From assembly GCA_015680905.1 (NCBI GenBank), contig CM027377.1, positions 63,881,501-63,945,500 of the forward strand: a DNA stretch of 64,000 nt, in the 5' to 3' direction. The stretch comes from Coptis chinensis. Lineage: Eukaryota; Streptophyta; Magnoliopsida; Ranunculales; Ranunculaceae. This document shows positions 23,498 through 34,219 of the stretch, piece by piece. Position numbers and translations under genes: made by a program. Under the pieces are notes generated by a model that did no database searches, was not told the DNA's origin, and saw nothing but the letters and a program-made list of their open reading frames with translations. Within the stretch, counting starts at the first letter, position 1; every line of letters starts with the position of its first letter.

Positions 23498-25310
23498 GCG
23501 GGAGATAAGGTAAGTTTTTAGTTTTGTTATTGTTTGCTTATGTCCCAAGCAATTTAATTATGTTAACCCCATAACGGGTGGAACTCTTATAGAGTTGCGT
23601 CAGTTTTCCTTCCTATATTAGTATGTTCTACCCTTGTTTTGTAGATGTTCCAGAATTTCACGCGTTTCCATGGTATTTTCCTACCCTCGTTATTTAAAAT
23701 ACTTTGAGGACAAAGCATGCATTCTTGTTTGGGGGGGCATAGAAACAAGTGTAATTAAGACATCTGTTAGGATATAGATATGTATAATATGCACTTGTTT
23801 TCTAGTTAAAATTTTAAAAATATATATATATAATTCAAAAATATAAATAAATAAGTTTATGCTATACACTTAGGAATATTGGTATTGTTTTCTTTCTCTA
23901 TGCTCTTAACAATCTAGAAGTCTCACGTAGCTTTTGCATTAGAATAATTGTTAGAAACTTAGGTTAATATGTAGGTAATAATCTTTGCATCTATCTATAA
24001 ATATATTACATGAGTATCTATGATTGTTAGCAGTAAGTTTATGAAATCTAGGCTAGAGTACTTATTCTACAAATCCTGTGAGAATATAGCCTAAAGCCTT
24101 ATATGAGCGAAACAATTGAGAAATGACACAAGGGAGAAGTAAAATCCGGATAGAGAAATCACACGTCCACTTGCTTGATCACTATGCCATATCCTAAGCG
24201 AGAATTTAGGCCCTCTTTGGATCGATATAGCTAGAAATTCAAACCTATGAATTATTTTCCACTAGTCGCCCCTCTGAGCCTTTCTTTAGCCTTCCATAAA
24301 CCACAATTCCTTTACCCTGTTACAAAAGCAAAACAAAATAAAAAAATTCAACTTACCCAATCTAGAATAAGTCTGAGAATAGAATGAGTGAAGAAAGAAG
24401 AAGAGAAAAACATGTGTAAACAAAAATTAGTTAGTTGCTTCAGAAAAAGAAAAGAAGTTTCCATCCAAGGAAAAGAAAAAGAAAAATAGAAATAAATAAA
24501 AACTCCAAAAATAGAATAAATGGGAGTCAAAAGCCAAACAAAAGAAAAAGAAAATTATGGCTAAGGATGGAAACAAAGTATAGAAGCAAAAGAAAATAAC
24601 AAGGTTTTCTATAAGTTACATAATATGAAGACTCTATTATCTCAGACTTGTCCTTTTGAATATCCATTTCCTTCCTTCTTAAACCATCTCCTAATCCCCC
24701 ATGACACCTAATAAAGACCTCTAGCTCAAGTAGGAATAGGTTAGTGTGATAGTAAGTGGCAGATGTGTTTGATCGACTCTGGCTTCTTTGTTTGTCATTG
24801 AGATTGTAAGGTAAAGTGTGCCCACTGCACACTGGAGTAGCGAAACTTGAGCGGAAAAATCAGAGTGGTTTTTGTCTTGACATTTATGTGAGGACCTACT
24901 TAAGGACGCTATTCCGAGTTTTCAGAAACGAACCTACTAGGCATTTCATAGTATTACTCATAGTATGTATATTTGTATCATAGATGATTGATTATTATGC
25001 ATATATTATCTTAGGTTTTTGACTTGGTTATTTTTATTCATTTGCTAGTGAGATGTATAGATAGTTGAGACATGAATGAGGAAACAATAGTTTTATTTCT
25101 TAGTCGTTGTAGTATAGATGAAGTTTGTGAGTACCTTCACTGGAAAACTCTCACGAGGCTATAACTCGTCCACTAGGGAATTCCTAGTGGTTTAAGGCCT
25201 TATTGCATATGGTAAATGCAATCGCACTAAGCGACACGAGAGTAGTTAGAACTCCATTTTTGGTCACTTATTCTAATTTCTCATATTTGCTTGAGGACAA
25301 GAAAAATGCT
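23498..25310 (+). other. B: 3' noncoding region
   Basis: No gene. Box GTTTGGGGGGGC at 23727-23738 after ACTTTGAGGACAAAGCATGC, conserved blocks as in A, an A/G-rich stretch at 24310-24550, and the three hairpins at its end. Confidence 0.6.
25153..25221 (+). promoter_or_regulatory. B: three-hairpin element
   Basis: I 25153-25169 (ACGAG / CTCGT), II 25170-25190 (CCACTAGG / CCTAGTGG) and III 25203-25221 (TTGCAT / ATGCAA). All stems perfect in this copy. Confidence 0.75.
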
Positions 25311-25324
25311 GTTTGGGGGTGGTT
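25311..25324 (+). other. B: polypurine tract
   Basis: GTTTGGGGGTGGTT immediately before the 3' LTR. Confidence 0.75.
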
Positions 25325-26302
25325 TGATAAGATCCCAAAACTGTAGTTTTAACCCCTTAACAATCGTACTTTTAGACCAATTATGTGAATAATAAGTAAG
25401 AGTTAATACTGATTACGTGTTTTTATGCATTTCAGGCTTCAAAGTCCATTATGTGCAGAAATGTGCCACTTTAGCGAGATAAAGGAGCAAAGGTCGGTTG
25501 CTAAGGAGTTCTGTGATTAAAGGCCAATTTTCAAGAAGACAAAGCCTCTGTAAAGCCCAGTCAAAAGATGAAAAGTCAAAGTCCACGTTGGCAGAAACAA
25601 TGCACAAAGTTAGTAGAACTTCCGAAGACTATATCTTTGGAATCAGACCTCGGAATTAGGCCTACCTTACGTCAAAACGACCGGATCGGAAAGAGCTTCC
25701 CAATGGTCTAAACCTTGACCCAATTAGAGGAGTAAAAGTGGATGAAAAGTTTGTCAAAGCCAACTCCAGCTGAAGAACCCTTTTCAGACTAAAAGAATTG
25801 GGTTTTGGGCCCGATTTTCCAGCCCAAAACATGGCTCCAAGCCCATGCACGATTTTTGGATCTGAGCATATAAAAACAAAAGCTTAGCTCTTTGTTAATG
25901 GTAGCTAATTAGACCTAAAACTATAGATAATTCTAGATCTAGTTTTAATTGTTTTTAATTAAGTTTAGTTTAAATCCAATTCTTGTTTTAGATTAAACTC
26001 TTAAATCATTGATCTTCATTGATTAGATAAATAAATTAGTAGATTCTTATTCATTTCGATTTTTGTCATTTACAATTGTTTAGATCTAAATTCTCTTATT
26101 ACTTGTTAGTCATTTCCTAGTTATTACCTAAGATTCAATTATTGTTTAGATAAATTGTATAAAGATAGAATTTTTATATGATGTCTAGTTTTAAATCAAT
26201 GGGAAATGATAGTAGTATGAATCAAGGCTAAACCTCCATTAGAGGGGTTGAAGAAGCCTTAATGACGCTTGATCTTTGTTAAACTTAGAAATCGTCGTGA
26301 TA
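25325..26302 (+). repeat. B: 3' LTR (978 bp)
   Basis: Starts TGATAAGATCCC. The end is set by the CTGCC duplication at 26303 and reads ...GTGATA, so the usual terminal CA has become TA. Shorter than the A and C LTRs. CATATAAAA at 25867-25875. Contains AAACCTCCATTAGAGGGG as in the A LTR. Confidence 0.75.
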
Positions 26303-27530
26303 CTGCCCAGATGATCAGCACGACTAGCTCTACCTTAGGCTAGAAATTGCAGAAATCGACGTCAGAACCCACCAATGGACATAGCACATGGACCCACTTT
26401 TCGAGCCCACTAGAAGAGATGAGTCATCAATCATGGAACATGTCAAGACAAAAGTGCCAAATTATTGGTGCAAAGTTGACACCTTGCATGTAATTAATAA
26501 TATTAGGTGTTAATAGTGAAAAAAAGCAAGGTGTCACTTTGTTTTAATGTGGTGGAGAAAAGTGAATTAAATGTGTGTGTGTTTTCACGTGGGATGAGGG
26601 GGAGAATTCTGAAAGGAAGGAAAAAAACAAAACAAGGGGGAATGCACTCCATTTACTCCCTTGACTTCTTTTCCTTTATCATGCATTATTTTTTGTTAGT
26701 TCCTTAGTAAGTTCTTAGTGTAGTTTTAGTTTTGAGTTTTTATGAAAAAGCTTGTAATAGTTTTAATGGTAGAAACCTTTGTGTTCTTGTTCTAAATAAA
26801 ATCTAAACTTCTTAATGCAAGTGAGTGCTTTTATTATTCTTCTTCTTCTTTCTCTTTCTCATATACATATCTATTTGCATCTTTCATTTTTATCCCTAGG
26901 ATCATGAGCTAAAACCTTCCTTTTGTGGGGGGTTAATGATGCTCATGTGAGGGATAACCTTTTTGATGTGATTTTAGTAAGTTGTTTAAGAAGAACAATT
27001 AAACCTACATCCTATCCCAAAATAGTAGTTGGTGTAGAGTCTAGTTAGGAATCAAGGTGATGATCTTAGAGATAAGTCATTGCTTTGGTTCTACATGCTA
27101 GCAATATGATCTTAGAGATGAGTCATAGTGTTAGGGATGAAGTTAATCTTTATTAGGACTTGTCTATGAGTTCTAGGAAGGTTAAGATGCAAGAACCTAA
27201 AATCATACAATAGCGGTTATCTTCACATGAGGAGAACTAACTCTCCACACCTATCTAGAAGTAAATTTTTATCTTTGTTTTAGTTGCATGTTTATGTAAC
27301 TTAAAGTTTTCAGTTTTTGCATTAAAAGAAACCAAGTAGTTAGTATCAATTAAACCATAGCTTAAAACTTACTCACTAGTTTCCTAAAAGAGCAAAAATA
27401 AATTGTAAGTTGTCTTAGACTTAGGATGGTTCGAAATCCCTACTCAAAACTATGCACACAAATATCGTGAGTAAGGAAAAATCTTTGTATTCGCACTTGG
27501 TCAAATTAGAGAATCAAATTTCTAACATAC
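26303..27530 (+). repeat. G: 3' LTR, second part (end approximate)
   Basis: After CTGCC the sequence continues with no match to B. It reads as LTR-like: AATAAAATCT near 26795, and CTAAAACCTTCCTTTTGTGG near 26910, which resembles blocks in the A and B LTRs. No gene. The right end lies between about 27510 and 27550, where minus-strand copia sequence begins; I could not fix it. Confidence 0.5.
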
Positions 27531-27552
27531 GCAAAAGGGTGAACATCAGGTG

Positions 27553-28249
27553 CTAAATCTGCCAAACACTCCCCCTGGGACCGATTCCCAGGCATAGCTG
27601 GATCTTGAAAGAAAGCTTCAGATTCCACAAATCATACATCACGAGAGACAACCAGTTTTCTTGTCGCCGGATTGTAACATATGTAGCCTTTCTATGTGGT
27701 AGAATAAGCAACAAAAATACATCGAGTAGCCCAAGCATGACTATATGGATGCCCAAGTCTTTTATGCAAAATGCGACTCTCAAGTAAACCACTAGCTTGA
27801 CACGCCTTCTTATGCGACTTCAACAAATAGAACCCATTGGAATAAATACCTTCACCAATCGTCCTCTTTGACTTTCGATCCTGAAAGATGACAGAGTTAG
27901 GAGAAAAAATAACATCACAATTTAAAGAATTTGTAAGTTTGCCAATAGATAGAAGTTGGGTAGGGAAAGAAGGAACAACTAGAGTGTCACTTTTGAGACT
28001 TTGATTGAAAAAATCTACTTGACCACTACCTAGAATGGGAACAGTGGATCCATTGGCTATGGAAATAGTATGTTTTCTATTTTGGACACAAAATTATAGA
28101 CAGAGGCAGGGCAATTAGCCATATGATCAGTAGCCCCCGAATCATTTATCCATGAGTTAATATTTTCTGGCATGTACATTACCTGACACATGAGTTGAGA
28201 CATACTGACCTTTGCTAGATGGCATGGACTTAGTGAGTTGTTGGAGAAT
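27553..28249 (-). pseudogene. Copia protease-integrase remnant with internal deletion
   Basis: The protease active site DSGATDHMAN reads at about 28117-28146. The pre-integrase segment LHKRLGHPYSHA then joins directly to the integrase C-terminal segment CIFVAYSTTQKGYICY, so the catalytic core between them is missing. Several frameshifts and stops. Confidence 0.7.
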
Positions 28250-29165
28250 TTAACTCAACTGATGACTAATATCTGAGTTGGACATTGATGTCTCGGTTAC
28301 TGCGGCTTGCTCTTTCTTGGACTGTTCCTTTTCCATTTTAAGATGCGGATATAATTCCCAACAATGGTCCTTGGTATGCCAGTTCTTTCCACAATGATCA
28401 CAGTGAGACGGTTCCCTTTTTCCCTTACCTTTTTCAAATCCCTGTGACTTCTTTTGAAAATCGTTTTCTGCAAGTAATACAATAGATTCAGAGATTGAGG
28501 ACTTCACCTCGGAGTTCATGGTTTTCTTCCTTGTTTCCTCTCTCTGAATAGTTGCACAAATAGCAACAAGTGATGGAAGAGTGCTTTCCATTAGAATATT
28601 GCTTTCCAGATTTTCATATTCTGGTTTAAGACTACGAAATACTGTGAAGATTTTATCCTCTTCAGCCCGTTTCAAAAGAGTCTTAGCATTTGTGGTGTGT
28701 GGACGATATATGTTAACTTATCCCATAATTTCTTCAGATTCCCAAGGTGTTCTATAAAAGTCTTCTCACCTTGTTGCAAAGCACTGATTGCGAGTTGAAG
28801 TTCAAAAACACAGGCAGAATTATTCTGGTTTCCATATAAATCTTCAATTGAATCCCACATCTCCTTTGCAGAATCAGAGAAAGTAAAAATTCCAGCAATA
28901 GTTGACTCCATAGAATTGAGTATCTAGGATCGAACAAGCTGATCATTAGAAACCCAATTCTCATAGTCGGCATCATCAATGGTAGGACACACCTTTGCAC
29001 CATTAATGAACCCTAATTTCCTCTTGCCACCCAAAGATAGCAAACAGCCCTAGACCAAGGTATATAGTTTGTTCCATTCAAGAGAATTGATGACAGCTTC
29101 CAACCTGGATTTGAATCAGTCTCTGTTGTTACATCAGACTTTGGGTTTGGTTTTGGATCTGACAT
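28250..29165 (-). pseudogene. Copia gag
   Basis: ATG at 29165 (MSDPKPNPKSDVTTE). Copia-type gag with NGTNYIPWSRAV near the N-terminus, FTFSDSAKEMWDSIEDLYG and KLWDKLTYI in the middle, and an intact zinc knuckle CDHCGKNWHTKDHCWELYPH (C-X2-C-X4-H-X4-C) near 28340-28400. Interrupted by a TAG near 29020 and frameshifts near 28910 and 28680. Would form the particle shell that packages the element RNA. Confidence 0.8.
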
Positions 29166-29210
29166 AATATTTTGTGTTTATTTAGATTGATTTAGAGAAG
29201 AGATTAACTG

Positions 29211-29226
29211 CTCCGCTCTGATACCA
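29211..29226 (-). other. Copia primer-binding site
   Basis: On the minus strand, TGGTATCAGAGCGGAG directly after the LTR, complementary to the 3' end of initiator methionine tRNA, the usual primer of plant copia elements. Confidence 0.9.
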
Positions 29227-29630
29227 TGTAGAATTAAACAACCAATCAAATAGACAAAACACAAGAATTTATAGTGGTTTACTGCCAATGCGGCAGCCTA
29301 CGTCTATGGGAGAAGAAAGGTTTATTGCTTGATCACTTTAGATTTGTGTTACAGAGGTTTATATATAGCACAACATGAGTGCATACTCGTATCTCTTATT
29401 TCTAAAAGGATTGGAGACTTTCATTTATAGAAAACATACAAATTTATCGAACCTCTGTCAAAACCGACTAGGGCGCGCCCGCGCCTTCTCTGAATTCTCC
29501 CACAATTTTACTTAAGTTAGTCCTCTGATTTACTTTTTCCTTCATCCAATGATGTTATTGAATTGTGCTGACTATCATTTCTCTGTTTGTCTAGCCAGTA
29601 CATGACCAAGCTTCCTGACCTTCTTCTACA
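29227..29630 (-). repeat. Copia 5' LTR (404 bp)
   Basis: Bounded by the perfect inverted termini TGTAGAA (29227) and TTCTACA (to 29630). Contains a GC-rich GGGCGCGCCCGCGCCTT at 29471-29487, nearly identical to the Athila-like leader motif. Confidence 0.85.
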
Positions 29631-30518
29631 TAATACACTTTCAGAAAATGAAGTTCAGGTCAAATTTCTAGCCTACAGTTATGTTTTACACCGCTTTGTG
29701 ATTTAGGAAGTTGCTTTTGCCTTCTATCAATTTTAGTTATACCTTACTTTTTGCCAGTTAAACTATACAATTTTGGAGTAGGCTATTTGATATATTTCTT
29801 CAAACCTAGCATAATATACAAAATATATTTGTCATTTTTAAGTATTGATCTCACTAGAAGGTATGAATTAAATTTTGTATGGGGAATGGCCTTTTAAATT
29901 TAGTGATGCACTGCATGGGCTGATATTAGTTTATAATGAACGATATATGGATCACCACATTGTCTAGTGAGCAAGGCATTATGTTGTAGAGTCTGCTACC
30001 ATTCAAAATACAAAACTTGCAAAAGGGCGGTTTTCGGGCTTATGATGATCAAAATGACCTGGTATTATGTGTTCTTTCTTTATTTTGTTTGTGATTTTTT
30101 GTTAACCTATTATTCTTATATGGGATCTTTTTTTGTTATTAGTATAATGGCAGACCTAATCATTTTATCCAGAGAGAGCCAGCTAAAAGAGAAGCTACTA
30201 GTGTGGGGAAGAAAGATATGGGAAAGGGGTTTTATAAGTAACTTGGAGTTTCTTAACTGCCCAAACATATGTTTTATCCTTCTTTTCTTCTATTTATTAT
30301 GAATTTCTTTTGAATTATTTTTCATAGCCTAATATACATGGTCTGAAAAATTCATTTAGGTTCGAATCTACTCAAAGTCTTGACATATTTGTCTGAACCA
30401 AATTGTTGCTTAGGAAGGTTCGTCGCATAAGCTACTCTAGTTTGATTAAGGATGATCAGTTTCCATTTCCAAAATAAATTGACCAATAACTAACTTAGTT
30501 TCTTCTAATGTGTCTTAG
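29631..30518 (+). other. Probable host intron upstream of the NCL-like exon
   Basis: AT-rich single-copy-looking sequence with no transposon motif that I recognise; ends in TGTGTCTTAG, a good splice acceptor. No exon identified inside it. Confidence 0.45.
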
Positions 30519-30575
30519 CATCCGGAATTTCTAGAAATACAAGAATGGCTCAAGCTCAGGTAGTGAGTGGAGTGG
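30519..30575 (+). pseudogene. NCL-like cation exchanger exon, 5' part (disrupted)
   Basis: After acceptor ...CTTAG (30518) one frame reads SGISRNTRMAQAQVVSGV and is then cut by element D. It resumes at 39421 in the same frame. The pattern SG...AQ.QV.SG matches the first alpha-repeat of plant Na+/Ca2+ exchanger-like (NCL, EF-hand) transporters, which move Ca2+ or Na+ across cell membranes. TSD AGTGG is at 30571-30575. Other exons are not in the window. Family assignment from memory of the motif. Confidence 0.7.
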
Positions 30576-32173
30576 TGACACTGCTTCTTTTTGTGTGTAG
30601 ATGAGATGTGGGATATGGATAGATGATGGTTGTTGAACAAAATAGAAGCGTATCAAAACCTAATTATCCCTCAATAAGTAAAGGATGAGTAGGGTATCGT
30701 TCCACTTTTAAGTGTATGTTTATATGAAGGACAGGACTGGAAAGGGGGTTTGAGGGATTAAAAACTATTATTATAGATTTTAGATTCTAATGCTAAACTA
30801 AACTAAACTAACTAAACTAAACTAAACTATTGAGAATTTATAAGAGAAAGAATTCAAGAGATTAGAATTCACCAATACTTTTGATCTATGACCTTCTACT
30901 TCATGGTTGTTCTTACAAATAGACTATAATTAGGCAATCGAGCGAGTGTCGATGCCCTCTTCGACAAAACATCGTTAACAAATAACTCTACTTAAGGTTG
31001 TTCCTATGTTCATGTTACTAGTATCTTCTTTCCTTTTATGTGAGCTTGGGCAGCTATTCAATGAATCACCATTTAAGGCAACCACAAGGAATACTTCCCT
31101 TACTCTAAAACACTACACAACTAGAAGAAATGTAGAGAATAATAGTATAATATTCAATTACAATAAATAAAACTCTATTCTAGCATTATATTCAATTGTA
31201 ATAAATAAAAGCATGTCACTAGCAAATATTCAATTGCAATAAATAAAACCTTAAAATAGAATGATATTCGATTGCAATAAATAAAAACCATAATCTAAAC
31301 TTCCACCCCCTGGTCTGGGCAATGGAACTAATAACTAGAAACATAAAGAACTAACCTGATTGAAGAACACCATGACCCAGAAGAATCATTAAACCTTAAG
31401 CACCGGCTTCATCTTCTCCCGTGAAGGAGAAGATTAGCCTTCCATAAAAAAGGAAGAACACGAAGAACGAGAAGAAGAAGAGTCGAAGAACATAAGATTA
31501 GAATGACTAATTTATTAAGACTCAGCTAGTTAAAACCAATCTTTTATTATTAATATCTCTCTGTCTCAAGTTATGGAGACAAGAATATAAGTGAATTGGC
31601 AAATTACATGAGGCACTTAGGTCCTTTATTTATAGAGGTTACAATGAGCATTCAAAACTGTCATTTGTTTCCTAATACAAATAGACTTCTTTCAAAGTCC
31701 AACTTCGTCTCCAAAACTGAGAAGGAATTGGCTACAGTGTTGATTCATGCGTCTGGACACACTATTCATGCGTCTCAGATGCAATCAATGCGTCTGGATG
31801 CTCGATCCATGCGTCCCAGACGCGTTAGCCAATTTTGTCTCTTCTGCTTTATCCTTCTATCCTCTTTTGCGGGATTTGGTCCAAGCAACGAATACTTTGG
31901 CCTTGGGGTTCCAAATAGGCTTTAAAATAAATCCAAGTCGCATCTTTAATAGCTACAATTCCTTGGCCTTCTCTATGATTGTCCACGGGCTTCCCATGTG
32001 ATCCTTAATGCTCCAAATTGCTCCGTTTTACCCCCTTTTCTCTAATATTCCACAAAACTCTCTCTTTGACCTATAGAATCATAAAACATAACTTACAATC
32101 ACTATTAGTCCACTAAGATGGCTAAACAAGAGGCATAATCGAGGGTTAAATAGCACTTTTTGAGCACTTATCA
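30576..32173 (-). repeat. D: 3' LTR (1598 bp)
   Basis: On the minus strand starts TGATAAGTGCTC (32173) and ends ...GCAGTGTCA (30576). A TATAAATA box lies at 31627-31634 (minus). Includes a minisatellite (31149-31290) and an array of ATGCGTCTGGA units (31745-31830). Confidence 0.9.
31149..31290 (+). repeat. Minisatellite in D 3' LTR
   Basis: Four degenerate copies, spaced about 35-45 bp, of ATTCAATTGCAATAAATAAA. The same array is at about 38380-38520 in the other LTR. Next to it (30790-30830) is an AACTAA-type short tandem repeat. Confidence 0.75.
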
Positions 32174-32186
32174 CAACTCCCAACTA
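32174..32186 (-). other. D: polypurine tract
   Basis: On the minus strand AGTTGGGAGTTG directly before the 3' LTR; weaker in G content than in A, B and C. Confidence 0.6.
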
Positions 32187-32294
32187 GCCTTTTGCTAGTC
32201 TCTTAGCAAATAAGATAAAAAAAATAGATAAGTGATCAAAATCACATCCTAATAACAAAAATAAAATCCTAACTCATTTTCGCAGGCATCGCGA

Positions 32295-32363
32295 TTGTAT
32301 TTACCATATACAACAAGGCTTTAAACCTTTAAGTTCCCCAAAAAGGACGAGGTATAGTCTCGT
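32295..32363 (-). promoter_or_regulatory. D: three-hairpin element, covarying
   Basis: Minus strand. I 32347-32363 (ACGAG / CTCGT). II 32326-32346 (CCTTT / AAAGG, so pairs A-T and C-G of the others have become T-A and T-A). III 32295-32313 (TTGTAT / ATACAA, where others have TTGCAT / ATGCAA). The paired changes support a real RNA structure. Confidence 0.75.
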
Positions 32364-34103
32364 GAGGGTTTTTAGGTGATATACCCACAAAATCAATCAA
32401 TAGCATGTTTAAGAATTATACTATTTTTCAGAGAGAGAAATTCTTTACCCACTTAGTGCTTACTCCAATAGACAGTCTCCATTGCTAACTACATTGCTAC
32501 AAAGACTCATAAATTATGATGGGAGATAGTAAAAATTGGTAAAATTCTTAATCAAGGCTTATGTGTGTACTTAGTCAATCTCCTATACTCTCCTATCCAA
32601 GAAACGGAATCCCTAGTTTACCATAGGTAGATAATCTCAACTTTCAATCCTCACCGGTCATACTCTCAGAAAAGAATCTCTCAAAAGATGATCTACTATT
32701 TTACCTCATGTATGTGGGGAAAAGAATAATTCATATGAACATCCCACATACTACCTTGAAAAACAGACTTCTAGATGACAGTAGTCTCATGGAAAGAATG
32801 TCAATCACATATGAAGTGTCGGGTCCTTCACTTTAGCATCCTCTCACCTATTCTAGACTTCGTACCATACTGTAATGATAAGTCATGGGTTGTAACTTTT
32901 CTTGGGTATTGGTTTATGAAGGAAAGGTAAAAAGGATTCAAAGGTTGTTTCTGAAAAGCACTAAGGGTTTTGCTTCATTATTTGGAAGATTTCTTCAAAT
33001 TCTGTATTGCAGAGAAAATTCTTCCTTTGTCTTAGCTTTTGCATCCATTCTGTTCAACTTCTTCTTCTTATTTTTGTTTTTTTTCTTTTTTTTTTCTTTA
33101 GCTCAGTGGTATATCCTTGATTAGTACTAGATATGCTTGTTCTCCACTAGCTTCTTTCACTTAGAACAGAATGATGGTCTTCATTGTATCTCTCTGGTAT
33201 TTCCTTGTAATCTTCCTTTTGTGCTATTTCTTCCTCTTTGTGCCCCTCGTATTCTCAGAAACATATGGGTATAGCTGATAAATATTTTGGATATACTCCT
33301 TGTCTGGAGTTGGGTAAAGGGTAAAGGGTAAAGGGTTTTATGAAAGAAAATGGCTTATTGTAAGGCTCAAAAGGGTTTAACATGATGGTCCTACTAGGTG
33401 GGATAAAGGCTGAATGGGTTCACTACTTGACTTATCAGTATGATGCTCTATTTCAAATAGACTACAAGACCTAATGGTTATCTCCCCAGTTGATGTCACT
33501 TCGTGATTAACCAAATTAACAAATAATGAGACTATATTACAACGACATAAATAACTGAAAGATGTTGAGTCACTAAGACTCGGATTTTTCGTAAGAACTC
33601 TCCAAAGAATGGGTATAAAGCTCAAGTCTCACAGGCTAAGTCTAAAATTTCTACTTCCAGTTTACTAGGGGTTTAAATTTCTCTTCTAGCAAAAGTACAC
33701 AAAACTGACCAAGTATTATGGTGGTGGTGCCTTGATAAAGAATTCTATCAACAAGAACTATGTCTGAGCATAATAAATAGTCTAAGCGGTAATGAAATCA
33801 ATAATATCAACTATCTATCAAACTCAACACTAAGCAGTATAAAATCTATATCCCATACTCATCATTAAAATTCATTTTTCTCATGCTACTGATATAGAAA
33901 CAAAAATATTTTTGTTTTTGAAAACTAATTTTCGAAATTCATTTCTCAAGTACTTCTCAAGTACACCCTCCCCCAACTTAACATATGCATTGTCCTCAAT
34001 GTATAGAAATTAAGTAAATGAAATGAATGAGAAAAAAGGAAGTTGTTACCATTGATGCCGAATATCAAAATTTATCCCAAAAATAAGAACATTTCCTTTT
34101 ACC

Positions 34104-34138
<35 letters not shown>

Positions 34139-34219
34139 GTCTTTTTAAGTCAGATCCCTAATACTATATATCATACATTATCAATTTGGAGTGAGGAGAT
34201 CAGATTTTCTTACCCAAAT
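32364..34219 (-). other. D: noncoding region between ORF and hairpins
   Basis: No gene seen. AT-rich, with a 30-base homopolymer near 34110 and a T-rich stretch near 33060-33110. GTAAAGGGTAAAGGGTAAAG near 33315 is a short tandem repeat. Confidence 0.5.

Larger units (their letters stand above)
12791..26302 (+). mobile_element. Element B: nearly complete Athila-like gypsy element
   Basis: 13.5 kb: 5' LTR (3' end lost), GC-repeat leader, gag, PR, RT, RNase H, INT, ORF1, ORF2, hairpins, polypurine tract and 3' LTR. It is flanked by CTGCC on both sides (12786-12790, 26303-26307), the 5-bp duplication expected of a gypsy integrase, and lies within the LTR of G. The PBS is deleted with the end of the 5' LTR. 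All ORFs carry stops, so it is inactive. Confidence 0.85.
27531..29630 (-). mobile_element. Ty1/copia element, truncated and internally deleted
   Basis: Minus strand, read from 29630 downward: 5' LTR (404 bp), PBS, gag with CCHC finger, protease, and a remnant of integrase. RT and RNase H are absent; they would lie beyond the junction with G. The base order TAATA follows the LTR at 29631-29635 and may be half of its target duplication. Frameshifts throughout. Confidence 0.8.

Noticed and set aside
29967..30302. 111-codon open frame in the region before the NCL-like exon
   Set aside because: Hydrophobic reading of T-rich intron; no match to NCL exons I can recognise.
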